Positions 47,300-57,896 of a stretch of DNA of 64,000 bases are shown one piece after another. Source of the DNA: Pseudomonas fluorescens. Its GTDB lineage: Bacteria > Pseudomonadota > Gammaproteobacteria > Pseudomonadales > Pseudomonadaceae. The stretch covers positions 33,535-97,534 of the forward strand of contig NZ_CABVHQ010000017.1 of the NCBI RefSeq assembly GCF_902497895.1. Reading direction: 5' to 3'. Each line of letters starts with the position of its first letter. Positions within the stretch are counted from its first letter, which is position 1. The translations under genes were made by a program, and so were the position numbers. The notes under the pieces are model-generated. The model saw only the letters and a list, made by a program, of their open reading frames with translations. It did no database searches and was not told the DNA's origin.

Positions 47300-48868
47300 T
47301 TAATCTTCAAACCGAATCGGGCATTTCTCCGCCCCTTCGAGCTTCCTCAACTCCTCCACCACCTGCGGCCGAGCCCGGCGCAGGGTCAGGCTGCGATCCT
47401 GGCGCAACAAGCGTCGCGCTTCCTGATGGAGCATTTCCACCCCGGAATAATCGATAAAGTTGATTTGCTGCGCATCGATCACCACCCGTTCACCGTGCAT
47501 GCGCTGCAAACGCACTTGCAGGTAATGGCTGGCGCCAAAGAAGATCGAGCCGCCGACTCGAAGAATGTCTTCGTCACCGTCACGCCACTGCTGCACCCGC
47601 GGTTGCGAGGTGCGCTTGAGGTAGAAGAACAGCGATGCCAGCACCCCGGCATAGATCGCCGTCTGTAGTTCCAGCAGCAGGGTGGCGACGCAGGTCAGCG
47701 CCATGACCGCGAACTCGGCGCGGCTGACCCGGAACAACGACCGGATACCGCGATGGTCAACCAACCCCCAGCAGATCAGCAGAATACTGCCAGCCATGGC
47801 CGGGATCGGGATGTGCGCGATCAGCGTCGCGCCGGTCACGGCAAACAACGCCACCCATAATGCGGAAAACACCCCGGCCAACGGCGAGCAGGCACCTGCT
47901 TCATAGCTGAGGCCAGAACGGGTAAAAGAGCCGGCCGACAGTGAGCCCGAGAAAAAGCTGCCGACAATATTCGATAGCCCCTGAGCGCGGACTTCCTGGT
48001 TAGCGTCGAGTATTTGCTGCGAACGTGCCGACAACGAGCGAGCGATCGACAGACTGGTGACCAGCCCAAGCATCCCCACCGCGACTGCGCTGGGCAGCAG
48101 GCGCAGCACCAGGTCCAGATCCAGTGGCAGCGAGCTGAAGGGTGGCAGCTTGCCGGCGAATGAACTGACCCGTTTCACATGGCCGAACATCGCCGGCCAC
48201 AGCCAGACCAGCAGCCCGCTCAGCGACAAGGTAATCAACAAGGTCGGCCAACGAGGCAGCAGAAGTTTGAGGATGATGCCCAGCAGCAAAGTGCCAAGCC
48301 CCAGCACGAGTGAAGGTTTATCCAGAACACCGATATGGCTGATCAGCGACAGCAAACTGTTCAGCGCTGTGGCCTGACTCGGCAGATCCAGCCCCAGCAG
48401 ATTAGGCAATTGCCCAAGAGCGATCACCACCGCGGCGCCGAGGGTGAAGCCCAGGACCACTGAATGGGAGACAAAATTCACCAGCGCGCCGAAGCGCAAC
48501 ATCCCCAGCAACCACTGGAAAACCCCGGCAAGTAAGGTCAACAACAGGATCAGCGTGATGTAGTCCTGGGAGCCGGATACGGCCAACGGACTGACACTGG
48601 CGTACAGCACAATCGAAATGGCCGCCGTCGGGCCACAGATCAGGTGCCAGGAGGAGCCCCAAAGACAGGCAATCAACACCGGGACAATCGCCGCATACAA
48701 CCCATACTCGGGCGGCAGGCCGGCAATCAGCGCGTAGGCGATGGACTGCGGCAACGCCAGAATCGCCCCGCTCAAGCCGACGATCAGATCGCGGCCGACG
48801 CTGGCGCGGGTTTGCCGGGGCAACCAGTTCAGGAAGGGGAAGAGTTTATGGCGATTGGGCCAGGCCAT
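47300..48868 (-). CDS. SulP-family anion transporter (sulfate permease type)
   Basis: 522 residues from the ATG at 48868 (MAWPNRHKLFPFLNWLP, GAGAGGA ribosome site); an earlier start at 48970 is possible but lacks support. About 11-12 membrane helices with the SulP patterns GLSGAILALPQSIAYALIAGLPPEYGLYAA and GSFFSGSLSAGSFTRSGLSYEAGA, then a C-terminal STAS domain (about 430-520, VVIDAQQINFIDYSGVEMLHQEA). Likely transports sulfate, bicarbonate or another small anion; substrate not determinable. Confidence 0.88.
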   Translation of the reverse strand: MAWPNRHKLFPFLNWLPRQTRASVGRDLIVGLSGAILALPQSIAYALIAGLPPEYGLYAAIVPVLIACLWGSSWHLICGPTAAISIVLYASVSPLAVSGSQDYITLILLLTLLAGVFQWLLGMLRFGALVNFVSHSVVLGFTLGAAVVIALGQLPNLLGLDLPSQATALNSLLSLISHIGVLDKPSLVLGLGTLLLGIILKLLLPRWPTLLITLSLSGLLVWLWPAMFGHVKRVSSFAGKLPPFSSLPLDLDLVLRLLPSAVAVGMLGLVTSLSIARSLSARSQQILDANQEVRAQGLSNIVGSFFSGSLSAGSFTRSGLSYEAGACSPLAGVFSALWVALFAVTGATLIAHIPIPAMAGSILLICWGLVDHRGIRSLFRVSRAEFAVMALTCVATLLLELQTAIYAGVLASLFFYLKRTSQPRVQQWRDGDEDILRVGGSIFFGASHYLQVRLQRMHGERVVIDAQQINFIDYSGVEMLHQEARRLLRQDRSLTLRRARPQVVEELRKLEGAEKCPIRFED

Positions 48869-48999
48869 GGGTCCTCTCGGTCGGGATGTGGAAAAAGCGT
48901 AAGGGTGGGGTTTCTGGGGGGTGGGTGCAAGGTTGAGTTCTTGAGATTGTGGTGTGTCATTTACATCCACCCCTCACCCTAGCCCTCTCCCCAGGGGGG

Positions 49000-49203
49000 T
49001 GTTTGTACCGGACACATGGTGGACAGGTGTTCGGAGACATGGTGGACACTTTTAAATAGACACATTGCTCATCTGGAAGGAGATGGTTTGTGTCTTGGGA
49101 AGAGGTGTCCACCATGCAGCTTCGTTCCGAATTCGTACTGTTAGCTCGGCAAGAAGGGGCCAATATCCGACAACTCTGCCGACGCTTTCATATCAGCCCA
49201 CGT
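49000..49203 (+). pseudogene. Remnant of an insertion sequence (IS481-like transposase N-terminus)
   Basis: A GTG at 49090 with an AAGGAG ribosome site opens a frame reading MSWEEVSTMQLRSEFVLLAR followed by EGANIRQLCRRFHISPR: the helix-turn-helix start of an IS481/IS3-type transposase. The family match stops at about 49203, so roughly 38 codons remain of over 300. Upstream lies a likely left end, TGTTTGTACCGGACACATGG from 49000 with repeats of ACATGGTGGACA (49013, 49037). No right end was found. The rest of the 357-base gap is a C/T-rich stretch (CCCCTCACCCTAGCCCTC, about 48970) and nothing else recognisable. Confidence 0.75.
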
Positions 49204-49225
49204 CCCGACAAAAACTCAAATCACC

Positions 49226-50146
49226 TCAAAGCTTCGCCTTCACCGCCCCCAACGCATCCTTCCCATCCACCGTTTTCACCCCATCCAGCCACTTGTCCAG
49301 CACCGCCGGGTTGGCCTTGATCCAGGCTTTGGCGGCGTCGGCGTTGCTGACTTTCTTGTTCACCACCTCGGCCATGATGCTGTTTTCCATGTCCTGGGTG
49401 AAACTCAGATTGGTCAGCAGCTTGCCGACGTTCGGGCAGGCCTGTGCATAGCCTTTGCGGGTCAGGGTGTAGACGCTGCCGGTGTCGCCGAAATATTTCT
49501 CGCCGCCTTTCAGATAATGCATTTTCAACTGCACGTTCATGGGGTGCGGGGTCCAGCCGAGGAAGGTCACGAACTTCTGTTTCTTCACCGCCCGGGATAC
49601 TTCAGCCAGCATCGCCTGCTCGCTGGACTCGACCAGCTTCCACTGACCCAGCTCGAAATCGTTTTTCTTGATGATATCTTGCAACGAGATGTTCGCTGGC
49701 GCGCCGGAGCCGATGCCAAAGATCTTTTTATCGAACTTGTCAGCGAATTTGTTCAAGTCGGAAAAATTACGCACTCCCGCGTCCCAGACATAGTCCGGCA
49801 CCGCCAGGGTGAATTCGGTGCCGTCGAGGTTCTTCGCCAGTTGGGTGACATCGCCGTTGGCCACGAACTTGTCGTAGAAACCCTGCTGTGCCGGCATCCA
49901 GTTGCCAAGGAAGACATCCACCTGGCCGTCCTTGAGTCCGCCAAAGGTAATCGGCACCGCCAAGGTATCGACCTTGGCCTTGTAGCCCATGCCGTCCAAC
50001 AGAAAACCGGTGATGGCATTGGTCGCGGCAATATCGCTCCAGCCTGGGTCCGCCATTTTCACTGTGTTGCAGCTTTGTTCGGCGTACGCCGACACGCTGC
50101 CCAGAGCCAATAGCCCTGCCGTCAGTACTGTGGATAACCTTTGCAT
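49226..50146 (-). CDS. Choline/betaine ABC transporter substrate-binding protein (ChoX/OpuAC family)
   Basis: 306 residues. Signal peptide about 1-22 (RLSTVLTAGLLALGSVSAYA), then an OpuAC-type ligand-binding domain: NTVKMADPGWSDIAATNAI, FLGNWMPAQQGFYD and FLGWTPHPMN with the tryptophans and aromatic residues expected of a quaternary-ammonium cage. 15 bases after betC on the same strand, so it probably captures choline or choline-O-sulfate for that pathway (inference). No permease or ATPase gene is adjacent; it must share a transporter encoded elsewhere. The signal peptide codons contain an exact DnaA box (50129). Confidence 0.87.
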   Translation of the reverse strand: MQRLSTVLTAGLLALGSVSAYAEQSCNTVKMADPGWSDIAATNAITGFLLDGMGYKAKVDTLAVPITFGGLKDGQVDVFLGNWMPAQQGFYDKFVANGDVTQLAKNLDGTEFTLAVPDYVWDAGVRNFSDLNKFADKFDKKIFGIGSGAPANISLQDIIKKNDFELGQWKLVESSEQAMLAEVSRAVKKQKFVTFLGWTPHPMNVQLKMHYLKGGEKYFGDTGSVYTLTRKGYAQACPNVGKLLTNLSFTQDMENSIMAEVVNKKVSNADAAKAWIKANPAVLDKWLDGVKTVDGKDALGAVKAKL

Positions 50147-50161
50147 GCTCTTCCCCTTACA

Positions 50162-51676
50162 TTATTGGTTTTGGCAGGGTTGTGGATAACGTGCTTTACG
50201 CTCCAGATCGTCGAGGTCGATGTGGTTGCGCATGTACTGCTGACTGGCGTCGACCAGCGGCTGGTGGTCCCAGCTCTTCAGCTTGCCAATGGCCAGCGAC
50301 TCGGCGACAAAACGCCGGCGACGCTGGCTGGCGAGCACCTGTTGGTGGATCGCCGGGATATCCCATTTCGCCCGGGCTTCGGCCAGGAAGTCATCAAACA
50401 GCTGCCGATGCTGCGGCGATTGGCTGAGTTCTTCCTGCTCGCGCGGGTCGTTGTGGACGTCGAAGAGCAGGCACGGGTCGTCTTCGCTATAGATGAATTT
50501 GTAGTTGCCACGGCGAATCATCATCAGCGGGCTGATGGTGCCTTCGGCCATGTATTCGCCAAAGACTTCGTCGTGGCCGCCCTGCCCTTGCAGGTGCGGG
50601 ACCAGCGAACGGCCGTCCAGCGGCAGGCCCGGTTCCAGTGTGCCTCCGGCCAATTCCACGAAGGTCGGCAGCAGGTCGGCGGTGGATACCGCAGCGCTGA
50701 CCCGGCCAGCCCCGAACTGGCCCGGCGCACTGACCAGCAGTGGCACGCGCGCGGCCATTTCGAACCAGTGCATTTTGTACCAGAGCCCGCGTTCGCCAAG
50801 CATATCGCCGTGGTCGCCGGAGAAGACAATGATGGTGTCGTCGATCAGTCCGGTATCCTCGAGTGTTTGCAGGAGTTTGCCGACGTTGCTGTCAATATAG
50901 CTGCACGCTCCGAAATAGGCGCGGCGGGCGTCGCGAATTTTATCCACAGGCAGCGGCTTGTCCCACAGGTCATAGACCTTGAGCAAACGCTGGGAATGCG
51001 GATCGAGATCACTCTGCGCGGGTGTCTGCGGTAGCGGAATATCTTCATCCTGATACAGGTCCCAGAATGCTTTGGGAATGGTGTAGGGGTCGTGGGGATG
51101 GGTCATCGACACCGTCAGGCAGAACGGCTGATCGCTGTCTTCGCGGATGTGATCGAACAAGTACTGCTGGGCCTTGAACACCACCTCTTCATCGAAATCC
51201 AGCTGGTTGGTGCGCACACACGGCCCGGCCTGCAGCACCGAGGACATGTTGTGATACCAGGTCGGACGCACGTCCGGCTCGTCCCAGTTCACCGACCAGC
51301 CGTAATCGGCCGGGTAGATGTCGCTGGTCAGGCGTTCTTCATAACCGTGCAACTGATCCGGGCCACAGAAGTGCATCTTGCCCGACAGCGCGGTGCGGTA
51401 GCCGAGGCGCCGCAGGTAGTGGGCATAGGTCGGTACATCGGCGGGAAAATCGGCCGCGTTGTCGTAGGCGCCGATCTTGCTCGGTAACTGCCCGCTGACC
51501 AGAGTAAAGCGCGAAGGCGCACAAAGCGGGCTATTGCAGTAGGCGGCATCGAACACCACGCCTTCCGCAGCCAGGCGGCTCAGGTTGGGCAATTTGATGG
51601 GCGATGGACCGTAGAACGGCAACATTGGCGCGGCCATTTGATCGGCCATGATAAAAAGAATGTTCTTGCGCTTCAT
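50162..51676 (-). CDS. betC: Choline-sulfatase
   Basis: 504 residues from the ATG at 51676 (MKRKNILFIMADQMAAPML); an ATG at 51694 is an alternative. Sulfatase family: metal-binding MADQ, the formylglycine site CAPSR (Cys in NSPLCAPSRFTLVSGQLPS, about 50-70) and FSGDHGDMLGERGLWYKM; the C-terminal tail of choline sulfatases is present. Hydrolyses choline-O-sulfate to choline and sulfate, feeding glycine betaine synthesis and sulfur supply. Operon with the binding protein; divergent from its probable LysR regulator. Confidence 0.95.
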   Translation of the reverse strand: MKRKNILFIMADQMAAPMLPFYGPSPIKLPNLSRLAAEGVVFDAAYCNSPLCAPSRFTLVSGQLPSKIGAYDNAADFPADVPTYAHYLRRLGYRTALSGKMHFCGPDQLHGYEERLTSDIYPADYGWSVNWDEPDVRPTWYHNMSSVLQAGPCVRTNQLDFDEEVVFKAQQYLFDHIREDSDQPFCLTVSMTHPHDPYTIPKAFWDLYQDEDIPLPQTPAQSDLDPHSQRLLKVYDLWDKPLPVDKIRDARRAYFGACSYIDSNVGKLLQTLEDTGLIDDTIIVFSGDHGDMLGERGLWYKMHWFEMAARVPLLVSAPGQFGAGRVSAAVSTADLLPTFVELAGGTLEPGLPLDGRSLVPHLQGQGGHDEVFGEYMAEGTISPLMMIRRGNYKFIYSEDDPCLLFDVHNDPREQEELSQSPQHRQLFDDFLAEARAKWDIPAIHQQVLASQRRRRFVAESLAIGKLKSWDHQPLVDASQQYMRNHIDLDDLERKARYPQPCQNQ

Positions 51677-51790
51677 GTGATCGCGGCATCCCATAGTGAA
51701 TATTTATGCGAAAGTGCTGTGATCGAGAATGCAGCCCGAAAATATGGTGGTAAAGCCCATGCACGGCAATGACTAGGATAAGCACAGCTT
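51677..51790. promoter_or_regulatory. Divergent promoter region betC / LysR regulator
   Basis: 114 bases between betC and the LysR gene, the usual arrangement for LysR control of a divergent target. No clear -35/-10 pair was fixed; AT-rich GAATATTTATG lies at about 51698. Confidence 0.4.
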
Positions 51791-52741
51791 ATGTATGACG
51801 CTCTTGGTGATTTATCCCTCGATCTGTTCCGCGCGTTCGAAGCCGCTGGCCGCCACCGCAGCTTTACCGCGGCGGCGGTGGAGCTCGGCACCACCCAGCC
51901 GGCCGTCAGCCAGCAGATCAAGCGGCTCGAGGAGCAGTTGGGCACGCGCTTGTTCGACCGGATCTATCGCGGTATCGAACTGACCGAGGCCGGAATGACT
52001 CTGTTCGAACAGGTGCAGGCCGGATTGCAATGCATGGATGCCGGTTTGAGCGCGATCAGCGCCCAGCATCAGCATGAGGTGTTGCAGGTCGCCACCGACT
52101 TCGCCTTTGCGGCTTACTGGCTGATGCCACGCCTGCACCGCTTTCACGAAGCCAACCCGCACGTCGACGTCAGCCTGGTCACCAGCGAACGCAACCACAA
52201 CATGCTGCGCACCGATATCGACGTGGCCGTGTGGTTCGGCGATGGCCGCTTCAAACAGGGTGAGAGCCACTGGTTGTTCAGCGAAGAAGTATTTCCGGTG
52301 TGCAGCCCGCAGCTGTTGAAGGATCGTCCGACGCCACTGCCGGCTCATTCGCTATTGGAGTTCCCCCTGCTGCATTTGCGCGGTGAGAACAGCAGTCATT
52401 GGTTTGACTGGACTGGGGTGTTTCGCCAGCTGGGGATTGCTTCGGCGCCTGCCCCGGGGCCTTTGCGTTTCGACAACTACACGCTGTTGATTCAAGCAGC
52501 GATTGCCGGCCAGGGCGTGGCCATCGGCTGGCGGCACCTTGTGGATAACTTGCTGGAACAGGGCTGGCTCTGTCGGCCGATCGCCGAAACGGCGATGTCC
52601 AGCTTTGGCTATTACGTCGTCTTGCCCCAGCGCAAACGCCGCGGGCCGCTGATCCAGCAATTCGTCGACTGGCTGATGGCTGAGCAGGCCAGCAGTGCTG
52701 AATCGCTGACCGGTGTCCCACTACCCTCTATTGCGGTATAG
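51791..52741 (+). CDS. LysR-family regulator of the choline-sulfatase genes
   Basis: 316 residues. HTH at about 8-66 (LFRAFEAAGRHRSFTAAAVEL, TTQPAVSQQIKRLEEQLGTRLF), GcvA-like effector domain (VATDFAFAAYWLMPRL, DIDVAVWFGDGRF). Divergent from betC, and in P. aeruginosa the gene beside betC (PA0032) is also a LysR regulator, so it probably activates betC in response to choline sulfate (inference). Its end overlaps the convergent NAD(P)-binding gene by 14 bases. Confidence 0.88.
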   Translation: MYDALGDLSLDLFRAFEAAGRHRSFTAAAVELGTTQPAVSQQIKRLEEQLGTRLFDRIYRGIELTEAGMTLFEQVQAGLQCMDAGLSAISAQHQHEVLQVATDFAFAAYWLMPRLHRFHEANPHVDVSLVTSERNHNMLRTDIDVAVWFGDGRFKQGESHWLFSEEVFPVCSPQLLKDRPTPLPAHSLLEFPLLHLRGENSSHWFDWTGVFRQLGIASAPAPGPLRFDNYTLLIQAAIAGQGVAIGWRHLVDNLLEQGWLCRPIAETAMSSFGYYVVLPQRKRRGPLIQQFVDWLMAEQASSAESLTGVPLPSIAV

Positions 52742-53399
52742 GGTCCGTTGCGACGAAAGTCACGTGCTGGCCGATGTGCAGGTTCAGCCGCAGTTCATCG
52801 GCAATCCCGACCGCGACGCGATTGAGTCGCTCAAGCACCTCGGCCAGACCCGGCTCAAGGTTGCTGCTGAACTGGCTGAAATGCTCGATGGTCAGCCCGG
52901 CAACGCTATGCGGCGCGTTGACCAGGGTCCAGTGCAAGGTGCTGGTTTGCAGGGCGTCGAGGATTTCTTCGGCAGCGTGGTGTTGCAGGTGGTCCTCCAC
53001 CTCGGGGTCATCCAGCACGGTAAAGTTACCGACCAGAAACAGCCGGTGGATGCCCATCGCCTGCATGCCGGCGATCAATGCGTCGACGGCAAGGACTTGT
53101 TCGACAGGCCCGGGAACCAGGGCTTTTTCCACATGCTCGTGGTTCATCGGCAGCCCCGGCGCATCCAGCAGGCAGATCACCGCGGAGCAGCCAGCCACGC
53201 TTTGTTTGACCCGTTCGGCATCGAACAGATTTCCGCTTTTGGTGCGTAAACCGGGACGCGGCGCGAGTGCCGTCAGATCATCGAGAATCGCGATGACTTC
53301 ATGTTGGCGCCGTAGCATTTCAGCCATCAGCGCACTGCCAAGGCTACTCATGGCACCATAGAGCACCAGTTTGACCACCGGCGTTTCGGCGTTTTTCAT
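52728..53399 (-). CDS. NAD(P)-binding (NmrA/atypical SDR-like) protein
   Basis: 223 residues. Rossmann start KLVLYGAMSSLGSALMAEML (a GxxxxxG loop in the place of the usual TGATGxxG), SGNLFDAERVKQSVAGCSAVICLLDAPG and the LFLVGNFTVLDDPE region resemble the NAD(P)H-binding family near NmrA. The SDR catalytic YxxxK is not evident, so enzyme activity is uncertain. Function unknown. Convergent with the LysR gene and divergent from the dioxygenase-like gene. Confidence 0.75.
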   Translation of the reverse strand: MKNAETPVVKLVLYGAMSSLGSALMAEMLRRQHEVIAILDDLTALAPRPGLRTKSGNLFDAERVKQSVAGCSAVICLLDAPGLPMNHEHVEKALVPGPVEQVLAVDALIAGMQAMGIHRLFLVGNFTVLDDPEVEDHLQHHAAEEILDALQTSTLHWTLVNAPHSVAGLTIEHFSQFSSNLEPGLAEVLERLNRVAVGIADELRLNLHIGQHVTFVATDPIPQ

Positions 53400-53483
53400 G
53401 GCTGAACTTCCTTATTTTACTGCATGTATCAGTTTCGACCCATGAGCAGCCGCAAGGGTTCGATGTTGTCGCGAGGGTTTCAG

Positions 53484-53810
53484 ATGCAACCAATCAAGGG
53501 CTACCACGCCCATGTCTATTTCGACGCGAGTTCCCTCGACCAGGCGCGAGCCTTGTGTGAGCAGGCGGCGCAGTTGTTTGCGCTGAAGATGGGGCGTATG
53601 CACGAACGGCCAGTGGGCCCCCATCCAGACTGGAGCTGCCAGTTGGCCTTCGAGCCCGAACAGTTCGGCATCGTCGTGCCGTGGCTGGCGCTCAACCGCA
53701 AAGGCCTGGTGGTATTTGTGCACCCGGATACCGGGGATGACCTGGTCGACCATACCGAACATGCGATCTGGATGGGGGCGGTGCGGCCGTTGGATGTGTC
53801 GATGTTTTGA
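53484..53810 (+). CDS. DOPA 4,5-dioxygenase family protein
   Basis: 108 residues from the ATG at 53484 (MQPIKGYHAHVYFDASSLDQA, GAGGG ribosome site); the frame opens at 53424. Conserved histidines in GYHAHVYFD, ERPVGPHPDWSCQLAF and VFVHPDTGDDLVDHTEHAIWMG match the small DOPA-dioxygenase-like family first described in fungi. The natural substrate in bacteria is not known. Confidence 0.85.
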   Translation: MQPIKGYHAHVYFDASSLDQARALCEQAAQLFALKMGRMHERPVGPHPDWSCQLAFEPEQFGIVVPWLALNRKGLVVFVHPDTGDDLVDHTEHAIWMGAVRPLDVSMF

Positions 53811-53845
53811 GCAGGGTCAAATTCTGTGGTGACAGTCAGGGCCTC

Positions 53846-53935
53846 ATCGCGAGCAAGCTCGCTCCCACAAGTTTCGAGTCGATCACACTAGGTTGTCTTA
53901 CCCCGATCAAATGTGGGAGCGAGCTTGCTCGCGAT
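53846..53935. repeat. REP pair, family B (inverted)
   Basis: TCGCGAGCAAGCTCGCTCCCAC at 53847-53868 and its inverse at 53913-53934; identical in core to the pair at 36498. Lies between the dioxygenase-like gene and the trpA terminator. Confidence 0.88.
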
Positions 53936-53968
53936 AGCGTCAGCCCGGCCAACGCAAAAATCGAAACC

Positions 53969-54008
53969 AAAAAAAGGGGTTCAGACACTCGGTCCAAACC
54001 CCTTTTTT
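53969..54008. terminator. Terminator after trpA (bidirectional)
   Basis: AAAAAAAGGGGTT / AACCCCTTTTTT (12-bp stem, 15-base loop), 17 bases after the trpA stop; T-run on both strands. Confidence 0.85.
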
Positions 54009-54024
54009 ATAAAGTGCCGCTTAA

Positions 54025-54836
54025 TTAGCCAACGCGAGCACCACGCACCCCTTCAGCCAGCGCCGCGCACAAGCTCAGCACGCCATCCACGGCCTGCTCG
54101 GACGTTGCGGCATTGGCGATATGGTCGATCAGCGCCGAACCCACCACCACACCGTCGGCCAGGCGGGCGATGGCCGCCGCTTGCTCCGGAGTGCGGATGC
54201 CGAAACCGATGCTGATCGGCAGGTCGGTATGACGACGCAAGCGCGCAACGGCTTCTTCGACGTGTTCCAGGGTCGCTGCGCCCGCACCGGTCACACCGGC
54301 TACCGAGACGTAGTAAACGAAGCCGGAGCTGCCGTTGAGGACGGTCGGCAGACGCACGTCATCGGTGGTCGGCGTGGTCAGGCGGATAAAGTCCAGGCCT
54401 GCGGCTTGGGCCGGGTCGCAGAGTTCACCGTTATGCTCCGGCGGCAGGTCGACCACGATCAGGCCATCGACGCCCGCCTCTTTGGCTTCGGCGATGAAGC
54501 GCGGTACGCCATAGTGGTGGATCGGGTTGAAGTAGCCCATCAGCACCAACGGAGTGTCGCTATTGCCGGCGCGGAACTCGCGAACCATTTGCAGGGTTTT
54601 CGCCAAATTCTGCTTGGCACCCAGGGCGCGGATATTGGCCAGCTGAATCGCCGGGCCATCGGCCATCGGATCGGTGAAGGGCATGCCCAGCTCGATCACA
54701 TCGGCGCCAGCCGCCGGCAAACCCTTGAGGATCGCCAGCGAGGTGTCATAGTTCGGGTCGCCGGCAGTGACGAAGGTCACCAGGGCGGCGCGGTTCTGTT
54801 CTTTGAGTTCGGCAAAGCGCGTTTGCAGGCGGCTCA

Positions 54837-54837
<1 letters not shown>
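54025..54837 (-). CDS. trpA: Tryptophan synthase alpha chain
   Basis: 270 residues from the ATG at 54837, overlapping the trpB stop by one base (TGATG). Catalytic Glu in [17 protein letters not shown] and the Asp region [12 protein letters not shown]; phosphate-binding GFGIRTPEQ near 213. Cleaves indole-3-glycerol phosphate to indole, passed to TrpB. Confidence 0.97.
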
Positions 54838-56181
<1,344 letters not shown>

Positions 56182-57075
56182 ATGAGCCATGACCTTCCCC
56201 CGTTGAATGCATTGCGCGCGTTCGAAGCCACTGCCCGGTTGAACAGTGTCAGCCAGGCGGCCGAACAACTGCACGTGACCCATGGTGCGGTCAGTCGGCA
56301 GCTGAAGGTGCTGGAAGCACATCTTGGGGTGAGCCTTTTCATCAAGGACGGACGCGGCCTGAAACTCACAGATGCCGGTGTGCGACTTCGCGATGCCAGC
56401 ACTGAGGCTTTTGAGCGCCTGCGCACGGTCTGCGCCGAATTGACGCAAAGCACGGCTGACGCGCCGTTCGTGCTCGGCTGCTCGGGCAGTTTGCTGGCGC
56501 GCTGGTTTATCCCGCGCCTGGGGCGATTGGATGCCGATTTGCCGGATTTGCGTCTGCACCTATCGGCGGGTGAAGGCGATCTCGATCCACGGCGACCCGG
56601 GCTGGACGCCTTGCTGGTGTTCGCCGAGCCACCCTGGCCGGCGGACATGCAGGTTTATGAGCTGGCCAGCGAGCGCATCGGCCCGGTCATGAGCCCGCGT
56701 TTCGCCGGCTATGAACGGTTGCGTGAGGCGCCAGCCGAGGCGCTGTTGAGTGAGGCGCTATTGCACACCACTTCGCGCCCGCAAGCCTGGCCCAGTTGGG
56801 CACGGCAAAGTGCCATCGACGTCAAGGCGCTGAAGTACGGTCAGGGTTTCGAGCATTTGTATTATTTGCTGGAAGCAGCAGTGGCCGGGCTTGGGGTGGC
56901 GATTGCACCTGAGCCGCTGGTGACCGAGGACTTGCGCGCCGGTCGCCTGGTTGCGCCATGGGGCTTTTGTGAAACCCCGGCGCAACTGGCGTTGTGGCTA
57001 CCCAAGCGCGCCGCGGACGGACGCGCTCGGCAGTTGGCGCAGTGGCTCAAGCATGAGCTGCGCCAAACCAGTTAA
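56182..57075 (+). CDS. trpI: LysR-family activator TrpI
   Basis: 297 residues. HTH start [26 protein letters not shown] and [22 protein letters not shown], then the effector domain. Divergent from trpBA exactly as TrpI of P. aeruginosa and P. putida, where it activates trpBA when indoleglycerol phosphate accumulates. Ends 4 bases into the convergent DUF883 gene. Confidence 0.93.
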   Translation: MSHDLPPLNALRAFEATARLNSVSQAAEQLHVTHGAVSRQLKVLEAHLGVSLFIKDGRGLKLTDAGVRLRDASTEAFERLRTVCAELTQSTADAPFVLGCSGSLLARWFIPRLGRLDADLPDLRLHLSAGEGDLDPRRPGLDALLVFAEPPWPADMQVYELASERIGPVMSPRFAGYERLREAPAEALLSEALLHTTSRPQAWPSWARQSAIDVKALKYGQGFEHLYYLLEAAVAGLGVAIAPEPLVTEDLRAGRLVAPWGFCETPAQLALWLPKRAADGRARQLAQWLKHELRQTS

Positions 57076-57398
57076 TTGCCGCGTTTGCACAGCAGGTAAG
57101 CCGCCAGCAAACCCAAGGCACCGACCGCGACACCGGCGGTGGTCCAAGGGTGTTCATGGGCGTAATCGCGGGTGGCAATCCCGGTTTCACGGGTTTTGAC
57201 TTTGACTTCTTCATAAGCATCGCTGAGCAGATGGCGCGAGTGTTTCAGCGCATTTTCGGCGTTGCTTTTCAGCGCTTTGAGGGTTTTACGCGACTCGTCC
57301 GAGGCGTCGTCCTTCAGGTTTTCCAGCGACTTGAGCAGACTCTCGATCTCGGCTTCCATGCTTTGCAATGAGGCTTTACGTAAAGAAGTGGTGGCCAT
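57072..57398 (-). CDS. DUF883 (YqjD/ElaB-like) membrane-anchored protein
   Basis: 108 residues from the ATG at 57398 ([28 protein letters not shown] ribosome site). Long amphipathic helix (about 10-70) and a C-terminal membrane segment (about 84-102, [19 protein letters not shown]) preceded by the family pattern DYAHEHPW. E. coli relatives are tail-anchored, bind ribosomes and are stationary-phase induced. 156 bases from the divergent dodecin gene. Confidence 0.87.
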   Translation of the reverse strand: MATTSLRKASLQSMEAEIESLLKSLENLKDDASDESRKTLKALKSNAENALKHSRHLLSDAYEEVKVKTRETGIATRDYAHEHPWTTAGVAVGALGLLAAYLLCKRGN

Positions 57399-57554
57399 GG
57401 TGGCTCTCCTGCATTGGTGATGAGTGACGTGTGAAGGTTGGGACTCCAGGGGTTTGGGAAAGTGCAGTAAATCTGAACTATCCCGAGGCAATAACCGACA
57501 GAAGTAATGCGAAAAATCACTGCTAGGCTGTATTCACATCCTCAGGAGAACGCC

Positions 57555-57770
57555 ATGACTGACCATCACACCTACAAGAAAGTCGAACTGGTGGGGTCTT
57601 CCACCACCAGCATCGAAGACGCCATCAATAACGCGTTGGCCGAAGCCAACAAAAGTCTGAAGTATCTGGAGTGGTTTGAGGTGACGGAGACCCGCGGGCA
57701 CATCAAGGACGGCAAGGTGGACCACTTTCAGGTAACGCTTAAAGTCGGCTTCCGGATTGCCAGTAGTTAA
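57555..57770 (+). CDS. Dodecin
   Basis: 71 residues from the ATG at 57555 (CAGGAG ribosome site). Dodecin fold signature: KKVELVGSSTTSIEDAINNA, flavin-stacking Trp in YLEWFEVTETRG and Gln in DHFQVTLKVGFR. Forms dodecamers that store flavin or CoA. Followed by an intrinsic terminator. Confidence 0.95.
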   Translation: MTDHHTYKKVELVGSSTTSIEDAINNALAEANKSLKYLEWFEVTETRGHIKDGKVDHFQVTLKVGFRIASS

Positions 57771-57840
57771 GATCGAGCCAAGTCTATGAACTTATGCGAT
57801 GGCTGATTGCCAACATGGAAGGGCAAAGCGCCACAGTCTT

Positions 57841-57874
57841 GGGGCGTCAGCGAACAACGTGGACGCCCCTTTTT
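57841..57874 (+). terminator. Terminator after dodecin
   Basis: GGGGCGTC / GACGCCCC stem (57841-57848, 57862-57869) followed by TTTTT. The DUF1161 gene starts 23 bases later, so its promoter must overlap this hairpin or transcription must read through. Confidence 0.8.
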
Positions 57875-57896
57875 GATCGACCAGGGGAAGTGAGCG

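Noticed and set aside
49090..49320. Functional gene from the 76-codon frame beginning MSWEEV
   Set aside because: Only the first 38 codons look like a transposase; the rest is antisense to the binding-protein gene end.
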